Shown here: positions 1 through 11,635 of the stretch, piece by piece
Layout of the letters: every line of letters begins with the position of its first letter
Position numbering within the stretch: position 1 is the stretch's first letter
Assembly (NCBI GenBank): GCA_029204225.1
Contig: CM055099.1
Span: 62,604,642 to 62,668,641, forward strand
Reading direction: 5' to 3'
DNA: 64,000 bases
DNA from: Diphasiastrum complanatum
Taxonomy: Eukaryota > Streptophyta > Lycopodiopsida > Lycopodiales > Lycopodiaceae
Program-made: the position numbers and the translations under genes
The notes under the pieces: model-generated
The model's database searches: none
Told to the model about the DNA's origin: nothing
Seen by the model: only the letters and a program-made list of their open reading frames with translations

Positions 1-540
1 AGACTAGTATTGGTTGTCAATAGGAAAGCTGATCATACAAGCAATATTATTGTGTTACAAGCAAGATCTGTCAACAAAACATAAGACAAAGTATCATAAA
101 TGCCTCTACTCGGCTAGAGAGAGAAAATAGCAAGTACAAAACTCGTGGAGAGAGAGAGGGCACAAAGAGCTTGTCTCTAAATTTGCATTACACACAAATT
201 TCATCATTTTCTCAATGAGAGTACATCACATATATATAGATCCATGTACTCTTCTCCTACTTTGAGGTAAATTGGAGTTGTGGATCCACCTCTCAAGCTA
301 TCTAGACTTATCCAAGCCACCTCACTATGTCTAATTGTGCCACATAGTCTTTTCATGCATTAAATGTGGCATGTAAAGTACAAATGGCAATTCCTATGGT
401 AGCTCGAGTTTCTACTTCTAACTAACTTGAATATTTTATTCTAAGATGGGTCTTTACTAAGCCAAAAGAGCTCAATTCATCTTTGGCTTTAGGACCCATA
501 CTCACAACATTAGATAGATTTTTCAATATTTTGACAAGTA
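1..540 (-). mobile_element. LTR-like debris, probably Ty1/copia
   Basis: No gene is visible. Read on the minus strand, the block has a TATA-like run (near 229-238) followed by a stretch with short GAGA-rich and 'actcgtgga' words that recur in the copia LTR at 55.2-55.6 kb. This suggests an old LTR of a related family. Ends and target duplication are not recognisable, so the call rests on resemblance by eye. Confidence 0.28.
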
Positions 541-1265
541 GATAGTCAATAAAGGGTTGTTTTCAACACTTGACATGAGTAATTTTAGATGCACATAACT
601 ACAAATTGAAAAAAAAAATTGAGAGATATGTTTGTATGGTCATATAATACTTTTTGAAGTAGACAAACCAAAAAAATATTGTTAAAATTATGGTGCTATA
701 AACTCAAATATGATACTTCCAGTTTTAGTGATTGTTATCAACACTGGGTAACTTTGGATGCACGTATCTATCTCTATAGACCCCAAAATTCAATTTTCTT
801 TCATAGGCATGTTGCTATAATCATATAGGATTTATAAGAGTAAACAGACAAAAAATTGAATGTAAAATTCACAATAATGTAGTTTCATATATGAAAATAT
901 TGAAGTTTCATCAGTACCCGCACTTGTTTGACACATCATATCTTACATATAAGTTGCTCAAAATGAAGGTCTCAAAATTTTCAATCAATAAATGTATATA
1001 TGAATAACACACATGTGAAAGGATTTGATGTGATTCATAATAGTTTATGAGATATATGATATTTTGAATAAGTGCTTGAAATGCACACTTTTGTGCACAT
1101 TTAATGACAACTCTAATGTTAAGAGCTACCGATGGTCAAATCTCCCTTGTCGAAATGGGATAAGAGTTTCGAAGGTGATAGTTTTATTCTAAGTTTTGTT
1201 TCAATTCATGTTCAATGAATAACGTTAGTATTTTCTTATTTTCTATGTTAGGCATAGATCTTGCT
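541..1265. other. gene-free AT-rich spacer
   Basis: No supported gene, RNA or element is seen here. The only texture is AT-rich sequence with weak internal similarity between about 570-700 and 740-900 (phrases such as 'aacttttgatgcac' and 'agacaaaaaaattg' recur), which may be an old divergent duplication. Confidence 0.4.
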
Positions 1266-1269
1266 TTTT

Positions 1270-2170
1270 TCAGACTGCCGAAGACAAATAGAATAAGGTC
1301 ATTCCAGAAGAATTTGAAAAACACATCTTGAAAGCCAAGGCAGAGAAAAAGGATAGAGAAAGATTGGCACAATGTGAGACTATTGCGGAGGAGGATCAAA
1401 TTGAGACATACTTTTCTAAAAGTCTCCATGATCAGCCATGCTTCTATATCGTCGAAGAGGATGGCTATAAAAAAATTGACAAATTTTTGAAGAAAATGTC
1501 TTACACATTGTGTATCGTAGATATCCCATATGGCATTTAAACGAAAGAATAATTATATGATGATTCTCCTTTCAAATACATAGAAAATCCAAAATGTGAT
1601 GTAGGACCATATTGAGTGTACAACTTCTCCTATACGGAGGATAGTCGTTTTTTATTCAAGCTGGCAATCCACTGGAGTTAAAAAAAAAAGCCTTTTGGCA
1701 TTATGCAATGCTGGGATATAGAATTTTGTATGGTGAGTTTTCAACTATTAGCAGTTTATTTTATTTTGAAACTTTTATATATTCTATGTTCAACAGACGA
1801 TTTATGTTTGCATTATTATATTTGTTTGTTTTTTGTTTCTTAAAATCAATTATTTGTTATCATTTTTGCAAATACAAGCCAAATGTTAGAAACTCAGATG
1901 GGGCATGACTTTGTAGTGAGATTGAATATATAACCATTGGTTATTATTCATTAGACGACAAGCGCTCAATGTTGCATTACAACACCTCAAGGCTGACAAG
2001 TTTTGGCAACTTGTTCCAATACCCAACAACTACCAATAAGTTAAAAAATCGTATGATGGGTTATGTGGCTTGTCTTTATCAAAGGCCACAACGGTTAATA
2101 AATTATTTGACTAAAACTTTTTCACACCTAGTTGATTAGGTACTAGATTTTGTCAACTTTTCACATGTGT
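1270..2170 (+). pseudogene. decayed DNA-methyltransferase-like frame
   Basis: Short open stretches on the plus strand lie in a consistent order. The first (about 1328-1540) is charged and ends in a hydrophobic run plus DIPYG, resembling the DPPY/DPPW catalytic loop of N6-adenine or N4-cytosine methyltransferases. A second patch (about 1870-2100) reads like a conserved core (GYYS, LHYN, a Tyr-Gln-Lys/Arg-Pro motif), and a VLDF-like string near 2140 could be the SAM-binding motif I region. An intron-like AT-rich gap (about 1730-1870) separates the patches. No complete frame exists, so I call it a fossil. The family assignment is from memory and could be wrong; whether it was a host gene or part of a mobile element is open. 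Confidence 0.35.
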
Positions 2171-3700
2171 GAGGACTCAAAAATCAATGTGATTGATCTT
2201 CTAAGGAGTGTGTAATTGCACATAGATCTATCTCTTGATTGATGCAAACAATCTAGCTTGACAATCTCAAGGCAAGGGCACACACTCTATCATTCACCAA
2301 CCATTAATCATCTAGTAAGGCAACTTTTAATGGGAAAAAAGTAAGTATAAAATTGGCTTTTTTGCGGGTTTAGAGAGAATACAAGTGATTGCTCTCGGGT
2401 AGAGAGAGAACGTAAAAAAAAATCTAAGTGTTGGAGCTCACTCTCCCAAACTCTCATAAAAAAACTTCAGTGTAGAATCAAGTTTGAGAAATTTTAACCA
2501 ACAAACTTTTGTTTATGTGTTCATGTAATTAAGTAGCAAATCAAAAGATATGGTGAAAGAAGTTGTGAATGATGAATAGTTGATCCTTGTAACAAAGATG
2601 ATCATTGATTGTCCCTTGAAATATCCCCATAATGGCCATGAACACCTTGGGGACATAATAGCATAGAGAGTTCAATATGATTAAGAAGGCTTGGTGCCAC
2701 CAACACAAGTGTCTATTTCCAATGATTGACTTTTAGCACAAAAGAATGGTTAATTGAATTTTTAATATCACTTGTTGAATTTCAAACTTTAGAGGTTTTC
2801 ATCATTATGAAAGATAATTAATGAGTATTTTAAAGCATAGCTCCATGACTTTCAAATGTTGTGTACACTAAAAAATTTGTAAGTTTTAAGGAATTTGACA
2901 CCATACACTACCATCATTTTGGACAGTTCCCAAATAGTCATAAAGAAAAGGATTTGTTGTCACACTAAATTCTAATAGTGAGGATCTCACAAATTTGGAT
3001 TACAAGGGCACTTGGTTTCATCTACAAGTTAAACATGTATGTTGTAGAAATGGATTGATTGGGTCAATGAGGTAGATATCAATAGATTGTCACATTTTGC
3101 TAATCAAATAAATAGTAATGGTCTAACAAAAATCAACAATGTTGACTTAATATCAAATATGCATCTTGTCATAACTATAGCAATGATCTTACTAGAACAA
3201 ACAATGTCGATGATAGAAATCTTAATGTGCAATAAAGTGACATGTTGTTGTGGGGGCCGGAATACAAGGCCTAAGGGGCATATCAATGGAGCTCGGGAGA
3301 ACTGAGGATAGTAGTACCTTACAGGGAAGAAGGCAACGTAAATATCAATTTTGTGTAATTAATGGCCCAAGCATGGCATCATGTGCGTATAAGCCCATCT
3401 TGAAGGGCCGTCATGGTGTTAGGCCCCAAGTATGGCACCCTGTGTGCATAAGTCCAACTTGTGGTGCCATTAGTCACTAGGGGGCAAGAAACCAAATTTT
3501 GCAAATCCGAAGGTTTAAACTTAGACTTAAAAAAAGTATGCAAAAGTCAATGTCAAGATTCTAAAAAGAGCTTAACATTCTATATTGAAACTTGACATCC
3601 CTAGTCCCATAAGTAAATGTGGAAAGGACACTCGACAAGCTTCTATTAAGAGAAGCCTTTTTATGTACTTTCTATCCTTAATGCAAGAGAACTAGGTGCT
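2171..3700. other. spacer with LTR-like piece and small duplication
   Basis: About 2150-2480 resembles the copia LTR at 55.2-55.6 kb: both carry a 'cacatgtgtg' word followed by 'attgatct', and later a 'tcgggtagagagagaa' word. The rest is gene-free. At 3361-3475 a unit of roughly 55 bp containing 'ggcccaagcatggca' and 'gtataagccca' is present twice with divergence. No coding sequence is supported. Confidence 0.3.
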
Positions 3701-4088
3701 ACCATTTTGGGTCCACTTGTGCTAATTGCTTTTGTTTCTAAGTTCTTGCTATTTTAGCCCATGTTAGCATATGTGCTTAATCATTGTGTGTTTCTAATTT
3801 AGTGAAGCTTTTGAGTGTTTGTGGAAGAGTGTATGAGTGAGTAGAGAGGGAAGAGAGAGAGAGAGAGAGAGGTGTGGAAGAGTGTGTTAGAGTTAGTGTG
3901 GTTTTTGTTTTAAAGTTAGTACTATTTGGTTTTAGTTGTGCTTTCCAGGCATCTTGCTTGCAAGTAGAAATAGTGTTAACCAATTTTGTTTTGCATGCAT
4001 CTTCAAGGCTCCTAGGTTCGAGCCCTACTTCCCGTGCTACAAACGACTTAGGAGGATAAGGTGGAAGCATTCTACATCTTGACAACAT

Positions 4089-4106
4089 TGGCACCGTTGC
4101 CGGGGA
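4089..4106 (+). other. primer binding site, tRNA-Asp type
   Basis: TGGCACCGTTGCCGGGGA is one base from the TGGCGCCGTTGCCGGGGA signature that marks the 3' edge of the 5' LTR in many plant gypsy elements and pairs with the 3' end of tRNA-Asp. It fixes the element as plus strand and places its gag downstream, as observed. Confidence 0.8.
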
Positions 4107-4426
4107 GCCAAATGTTTGCCAACTTTTGTTGTTTTCCATTTTTTTTCTACTTGCTTTGTGGTAGGGACACTAGTTTTTAGTGGTTACTTTGCAAAAAAAT
4201 TTATGACTGTTATGCTTGTGGTTTGGGTGTTTTGATCATATGTATGTTTGGAACTATCATGAATTTATCATTCCCCCACAAGATAGTGCAAAAAAACAGC
4301 CTTCAAACTAATTTTTAAACCATCATGAATCTGCCTCCCCAAATCTGACTGTGGCAATTTCACAAAATTGCCAAACAGGGTCTTGAATCCCCAACTGATG
4401 TTTGGAGGCCTAAATCTTGTCAACTT

Positions 4427-5460
4427 GCCTCGCCGTCTTAACTAAAGATATAATAGACTTTGAGCTACCACCTATCAAAGGGACGAGCCATATTAGTAAG
4501 ATTTGAAGGTTTTACTCAGAAAAACTCCTTGGACCTGTTTTGGTTTCCCAGAGCTCCAAATCTGCTCAGTTGGCTCGCCTAGCTCAAATTAGAGAGACAA
4601 TTAATTGCTAAAGACTGTATCAAAAGGGCGAGCCAAGAGCTTGGACCATTCCCGAGATATCTAACTCCAAAGTTTTTGAGAAACTTGCCTCTACACCCTC
4701 AGTAAAAACCCATCTTGGTTCGCCTCCTTCACCATTGATAGATTTCATTGAGTTTAGTACACTATCAAGAGGGCGAGCCAAGAGCCCAACTACTCATCAT
4801 GCTACATTGAAAAGTGTAAAAATCCTAATTTTGGCACTTAACAGCCTGCCAACTGGGATTCGAGAATTGATAAACCCCAAAGTGTCATATCTCACTGCTC
4901 TCTCAAGCTCTTGGTTCTCCTGTTTGCAGGTTGCATTCCCTCCTCAAGAAGAGCTTAACTTTAGTCAAGAGAGCCAAGACACTCAAAGAATCAGTCAGAA
5001 AGTCAAAAAAATCCAATATTTGTTATTTTTGGTCTATATTCTTCACTTTTGGATATGTTGGCTCGCCTCTTTCGCCATTGATATATCTCATTGAGTTTAG
5101 TACACTGTCCAAAGGGCGAGCCAAGAGCCCAAGTACCCATCATGTTGCATTGTCAAAATCCTGATTTTTGCACTTTTTTGGATCCCCAATCTGATAGACT
5201 TTTTGTGAGTGTCATATCTCATTGTTCCCTCAAGGTCTTGGTTCATCTATTTGCAATGGCATCCTTTGAAGAAGCTAATTTGAGTCAGGAGAACCAAGAT
5301 ACCCACAAGATTGGCCAGAAACAGAGAAAATCCAAAATTTATTATTTTTGGTCTACAGGCTTCAATTTTGGATTTTTTGACTCGCCTCTTTCAGATCTGA
5401 GAGATCTAATACATGTCTTAACATCCCCAAAAGTGCAAGCCATACCTCCCAAAGGATCCA
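4427..5460 (+). repeat. leader repeats bounded by GGCTCGCC / GGCGAGCC
   Basis: At least three clear units, and one weaker at each end, open with GGCTCGCC (4572, 4717 as GGTTCGCC, 5060) and close with GGGCGAGCC (4626, 4771, 5114). Each unit is about 62 bp and its two ends are inverted copies. The inner sequence of the 4717 and 5060 units is nearly the same ('cattgagtttagtacact'). Weaker members start near 4430 and 5380. They lie in the untranslated leader of gypsy A. Confidence 0.75.
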
Positions 5461-5539
5461 TAGATTCAGACTTTTTTCACTCCCAGCTTCCTACAGTCCT
5501 AAAATCACCCCAAGACTCTAAAATTTGATATCTTGAGAA

Positions 5540-6050
5540 TGAGATCTAGGTGGGTGGAATTGGGGATTCCAGGATTTTTGGGATCTCAGAATTTGGGTGC
5601 TGGGATCTGAGGAATGCAGATCTGGGATTTGTAACAAGTCTCAAGACATGCAGATTTGGGATTGTCAGAGAGTGAATGAGGGAAGCGAATTTGGGGATAT
5701 AAGATGGGAATGGGGAACTGAATATGAGAATTTGGAGAATTGGGAATTGTAGACTTGGGATTTACAATAGGTCTTGCAGATTTGGAATCTCAAAATGGGA
5801 AGGCAATTCTAGGAATGTAGATGGGTGAAAACAAAAAGTGTCATGGTTGGAGATAGGTTGAGATTTTTGGATCTCGTTTGGCTAGTGATAAAAGGGTGGA
5901 TGGATGTAGGTTATACCCAAGGGGGGCCCAATTCCATCTTTCAAAGCTTACATTCGTACATTCCCAATCTCACATTCCCAGAATTTGAATTCCTCGTTCC
6001 CCAAACAAGATACTTTTCTAAACTGCGAACTTAGACAAAATCTTTTGTTT
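5540..6050 (+). other. purine-rich leader of gypsy A
   Basis: No gene. The stretch 5540-5830 is a low-complexity, purine-rich series of degenerate short words around 'tttgggat' and 'ggaat', consistent with slippage-grown leader sequence immediately ahead of the gag start near 6053. Confidence 0.45.
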
Positions 6051-9000
6051 GGATGCAACTAAGATCAGGTCGAAGGACTAAATCTACGATCTTGAGAGAG
6101 GAAGAAAGTTCACTTGGAGATCAGGAACCATCAACTAGCCATCCCCCGATCCAGAATCTCCAAGAGCAGTTCGACATGACTGCCAATAATCCACACCAAC
6201 CTCAAGAGAATCCAGTACCACCTGAGGCACCAAGAGCCCAAAGGATCCCCAACCTGCTAGCCTTTGTTGTACCATTATCAGGAGCCATTCCACATAATCG
6301 CCGAGCTCCTAGACTCGATCTGCCACGATACGATGGTACTATCGACCCAGCATGCTATCTTCAGATTTATGAGGAAGCATGTGAGAGACAACTCCAAAAG
6401 AAAAACTCCGACTCTTTAGTATGATCCTCACTGATGCCGCTTGCGAGTGGTATTTCAACCTTGAGCATCACAAACGAAACAAGTGGGACTCACTCAAGGA
6501 CTCATTCGTTAAGAGATTCAAATCATCTAGATTTCTTGAAAGCCCATTTTTATTGCTTAGTAAGATCAAAATGAGAAAGGATGAGAGGGTACACGATTAA
6601 ATCGAACGACTCAAATGTCTTAAGATTGAATGTTCTGCCCACTTAGCACCTGATCAGGCCATGCTCATATGGTTCATGGCTTGCCTCTGGAAATCTATCA
6701 GGCACTAATTCAGATCTCTAGAATTCTATGCTACCTTACGTGATGTTATGGATGTTGCAATCCGCGAAGAGGATGAAGGCTTTGATGAAGAATACGAACC
6801 CCAACATTCACGAGCCATTATCTCTGACCAAAGCCATAGAGCCCAAGGTGAAGGATCCTATGCCGATGTTGCCCCGCAGTTGTTGTTACAACAACTTGAA
6901 ACCATGAATAAAGCCCACCAAGCTTGATAATGTTGGTGTCCCACATGCCAACAAAATCACATGGCAAATGAATGTCCATAGAGTAGACAGATAGTCCAAA
7001 GGTTTTGCATCTTTTGCAACACCAACAATCATGATACATCTACTTGTATATACAATTTGAGAATACAAGCCGTTGCACAACAATACCAGTGGAGGATGCA
7101 AAAACAAGGTCCCCAAATTACGATTTACAAAAGGCCCACATTCCAACAGGCACCCCAACAACGCTTAGTGCTACCTGGACCGCAGCACCAGCCTTAGTAG
7201 TGCGACAGTGTGGGCCTCAGATGAACCGTCAAATCATCCCAGCAAACTTTGCTACCACAAGTCATGATTCTCAACCTCAACTAGAGTTCAACCTTGAGAA
7301 TGTCTATATGCCTGAGGATCAAGGGTTCCCCTGTTTTTACTTGAATAGAACTGAACCTTCTATTTATCATTTATTTACCACACAACAACATTTCTGTGGA
7401 AATAGAGTACCTATCCAATGTTATGGCTATGAAGAGAACCACCGCATTGTCGAATACAAAGGCACCTACACACCTATTTATAGAGAATGTGGCCATGGCC
7501 ATTGCTATAAAGATTGCCCATCCCGACCCGTAGAGCTGCAAGTTGACGCACATGTCAACCTAGCAACTATTGTTCATGATAGGAGAGTGAAATTCACAAA
7601 ACCAGAAGCCCCTGTCTACATTCAGACACGTGCCCAACACTTGAAAGATTTCCCAGTGGTAGAGAGAATTTTGAACGAGGAGCATAGTCAACATACTATA
7701 AGCCATTACACCAAATCCACTGGACCAGGAGAGTATCCCAACCCACAAAAAGAAAAAAATCGTTATATCAAGGTAAAAAATTGGATACAAGAAGAGCCCC
7801 TATTGGTAATCTCAATCGGCCAATGAAACCTATGGATTCGTCTGTACACTCTGACCAAGCTGTGAATGCTCCTACCTCAACCATGAACCAGGAAGGGCCT
7901 ATCCAACCTGAGTTCGATGAAGAACCCTTCACCTCCCTAGAACCATAAGGGAGTGGGATCGAAGTCTTAACTGCTTTATTGTCCATCCATGTCACCCTGC
8001 CCTTAGGTGATGTTTTGAAGAATTCCAAACCCCTATGCCAAGCCTTAACCATCTGGTTAGGAGATAAAAATACACCTATAGGACCCTCCATGAACAGAGA
8101 GTGTGATGATGATCACTTCGTAATGGCCATTGGTGCCACTTGGAAAAATGAGAAAAGTAATGTTACCCTACCTGTTCAGCACAAGAACCTCCCTTCAGTA
8201 GCTACTGTTATTGATGGTGGTCTAGGTGTAAACATCATGTCTTCACACATATATCAAGAGCGGGGACTAAATGCATTAAAGCCCACAAGTTTTTATATGA
8301 AACTTGATAATTAGAGCTGTGTCAAACCCATGGAAATTGTCGAAAATGTACGTGTGAAGGTCACTTATCTTCGCTTTGTCATTAACTTCATAGTCTTAGA
8401 TCTTCCAAAAACAACCTCATCTTACCGACCCTGGCTAAAGTTAGCCAAAGTATGCCATGACTAGGTTATAGATCGTATCACATTGGAGAATGGGGATCGA
8501 GCCGTGAGAGCCAATCCAAATACCTGGACTATTAAGCTTGCGAGCCCGTTGAAAGAAACGATTTCGTCCACTACCAATCACACGATCGATCGAAATCTAA
8601 AAAAGTGCTACAAGCTATTGGGAATCCATCAAGATTTTGATACTGATATCATCAATTGAATTGATGCCCTAGCTACAGTTGATTGTATGAGCTCCATAAA
8701 AGGATCCATCTCCCAACTCCGAGAAGCCAACCGAGAGTCAAAATCCACAAACCCCACGTCGGTCACCCTTGATGATGAGATTGACATTGGGATGAACATG
8801 ATCGAATTTGGCATGGCTTCCATTAGAACCACCCCTTGAACCTTGTGAAGAAGGTATACTTCCTTGGTGCTTAGTAATCACCTTGGAAGATGATGCAGGA
8901 TATTCCGATGAACAACTTACTTCGATCTCCAACGTTATGGGGAAAGACGACTACTAAAAGACATCCCTAAAATCCCATCCTTGGCTAAGGTCTCTACAGA

Positions 9001-10487
9001 GCCTCACCCCACAATTGTGTATCAATACCAGGTCAAGATAAGCCAATGGGACAATCCAGTAGATGAAGCCATAACCAGTGTGGACACCACGCTGTGGGAT
9101 CCCCTTGAGAAGGCGGTTTCTCCCACAGACCCTCCTATCTGCTCGTGCTCTGTCAATATGGTGGCAGTGAAGAAACCAACTTCCAAAATACTTGCTAATT
9201 TGAAGGAAAAAAGCTAATATGGGTTGTGATCATCCACAACTCATGAATACCAAAAGTCAACCAATAGATGCTGCATCTAAGGTTTCAAAAAGAGTCTCAA
9301 TAACATCCACTTCTCCATCCCAAAATCAGAAACTAAGACATGATTCAAAATCGACGGCTGAGCCTTTGCACGATGTACTAGCATACTTTCGAGACCATAC
9401 CTTAGATGATGTGATCGTTTGTATGCCCCAAGCCCAGCGGGAAATTGGACTCAAATGACACACCGGAAAATTCTTGTTTGTATGAGGGTCCTGCAAAAGT
9501 CCAACCTCTAGACCTAGCCGATCCTGGGGAAGATGAGAAGATAGTCTATGTAGGTGAACAACTTACTATTGAAGAACTATCCGATCTAAGAGACCTCCTA
9601 CGAGAATACCATGATTGTTTTGCATGGTCCTACAAGGATCTGAAGGGAATACCACCTGAAGTAGTGCAGCACACCATTCCGTTAGTCGATGGTGCTGAAC
9701 CGAAAGTGAATCAACCTTATCGCTGCAACCCCCATTACTCTGAACTGATTTAGTAAGAGTTGGAAAAGTTACTAGAAGCTGGATTGTGAGGGGACGACCT
9801 GATCCTTCACTACCTTCCGTAGATCAACAAAAAATGATAATAAAGGCTGTCCCGTATAGCTTAATAGTTGGACAACTTTATCGAATGGGAATAGACCATA
9901 TCCTTCGAAGATGCCTACTGGACCATGAAATAAAACCTATTATTAGTACAGCTCATGAAGGAATTGGTGGTGGTCACTTGGCAGTTGACGCACTACTCGA
10001 AAGGTCCTCCAAGAAGGATTTTGGTGGCCTACCCTACACCGTGATGTGGCAACCTTTGTGAAACACTGTGATGTTTTCCAAAGAGCCACAAAACCGAGAA
10101 AATTTGGGTTTATGCCTTTAAAGCCTATCATAGCAAAAAATCCTTTCGAAAAATGAGGCATAGATTATGTTGGTCCCATCCACCCAGCCACTAGAGGAAG
10201 TCAAACCCGATATATTATAGTGGCGACAGATTATTTTATGAAGTGGGTAGAAGCAAAGGCCGTTAGATAGCCAATGCAGCCAGCATAATAAAGTTTCTCT
10301 ATGAGAACATCATCACGCGCTTCAGATGCCCTTTAGAACTTGTGAGTGATTGCGGAACTCACTTCCTGAATGAACAGTATGAGTACTCCTAGATGAATTC
10401 CTTGTGGTTCATCGCAAGAGTACGCCTTATTATGCCCGATGTAATGGATAGGTCGAATCTTCCAACAAGATTCTGTTGCCACGAAAT

Positions 10488-11304
10488 TGTTAAATATCGA
10501 ATATCAACATAAATATGGCATGATATACTCGAAAATAAAGATATGAACTGGATCAATATAAATCATGAAGAGGCCTAAGTCATTTTTTGAGAATATATCT
10601 CCTAAGTACTTGCCTTGTATTTAAGGACAAGTCCTTTAAAAGGGAAAACATTGCCTTGGATAACCTTTATTAGGTCGTCTATGCGAAACGACTAGATATG
10701 AATAGACATGTTAAACTAGAGTAATTTTAACTCTTAGTTAGATATACCTCCTATGGTATAATTGAACATATACTCAATCTAATTGTTAACTAGACCTTTT
10801 TGCGGGAGCGATGCACCTGTTGTTTTAGAGGTGTGTTTGTTCGCCCCCTAGAACATATATTGATCTCACGCTTCAGTCTCGACCATCGAGAGAGAAGAGT
10901 TTATGTATTTGTAAGAGTTTGAAGAAGTGAATAGAGTGCTGAGAGTTATTCTCCCTTATCTCTGTTCTCTGCACTGTTGAGTGTGACCCAGAGACATCCA
11001 TGAAAATCTCTGCGAGAGTTCTTGATGGAGACCTCATCATTTTTTAGTGTATGCGAGGGTTTCTAGAAGCTAAATCTTCATTTGCAGAGCATCAAGGTCA
11101 CCATACCAACCTTCGCAAGGTATCTAAATGGAATCAGAGTAGTGAAATTAGTCTGCCTACATGGTCTGATCTTGAAAATCCAACCATAAGAACATGTTGT
11201 GTGAGAAATCACCTCCTGCAAGAGTTGAACTCTCGCAGAACCTTCGCAGGGCAGTCAAATCACCTTCTGAACTCTCGCAGACTTCTCTAAGGTCTTAGAA
11301 TTTT
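10488..11304. other. LTR-like spacer after gypsy A
   Basis: A sharp change in composition follows the integrase remnant. The block starts with TGTTAAATAT and has AT-rich U3-like and GAGA-rich R/U5-like halves, so it may be a solo LTR, but I cannot find a convincing end, primer site or target duplication. The short word 'ctctcgcag' recurs several times in 11,020-11,285. No coding sequence is supported. Confidence 0.3.
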
Positions 11305-11375
11305 GTGCCTGCCAAAATTTGGGTGGAACTGAGCAAGGGAAAGTGGATTTCACCTAATATGCACTCTAAATTCTG

Positions 11376-11385
11376 CTATATAAGG
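11376..11385 (+). promoter_or_regulatory. TATA box ahead of the 11.6 kb ORF
   Basis: 'ctatataagg' is a good plant TATA match 251 bases before the ATG at 11,636. The intervening pyrimidine-rich stretch (11,540-11,625) resembles a 5' untranslated leader. Confidence 0.5.
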
Positions 11386-11635
11386 GCTGAATTCGAGTCA
11401 TTTGTCACCTTTGTTGGCGAAGCTCTGCTCAAATTTTCACTGAAATTTCCAAGTTCTCTGATTGCGACCAAACTTCATACAAGCTATCATCTGCACATTC
11501 TAAACCCAGATCTGCGCTCTGAAATACAGTTCTTACCATCCGACACTTGTTATTCACAGTTTTTGTCATTTCCACCTCTTTTAACCTTTCCCATCGTTTT
11601 TCCTACTTTTTCGCACTTTAACTATCACGACCAAC

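Larger units (their letters stand above)
3700..10487 (+). mobile_element. Ty3/gypsy retrotransposon A, broken
   Basis: A plus-strand gypsy fossil. The tRNA-Asp-type primer site lies at 4089-4106, so the sequence before it (about 3.7-4.09 kb, with a GA run near 3850-3872) is the end of a 5' LTR. A long leader (4.1-6.05 kb) precedes the parts in normal order: gag from about 6053 with a retrotransposon-gag core near 6420-6700, CCHC zinc knuckles near 6925-7050 and 7488-7530, aspartic protease with IDGG near 8210, the start of reverse transcriptase near 9540-9780, and integrase zinc-binding and core segments near 9840-10490. The order PR-RT-INT fits Ty3/gypsy; the PBS and long leader suggest the Athila/Tat side. 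No matching 3' LTR is seen. The element is broken by many interruptions and looks old. Confidence 0.8.

Noticed and set aside
4089-4106. tRNA gene fragment
   Set aside because: Only the 18 bases complementary to the tRNA 3' end are present, as expected for a primer binding site.
3777-4139. 120-codon minus-strand open frame
   Set aside because: It runs antisense across the GA run and primer site of gypsy A and its composition follows the simple repeat.
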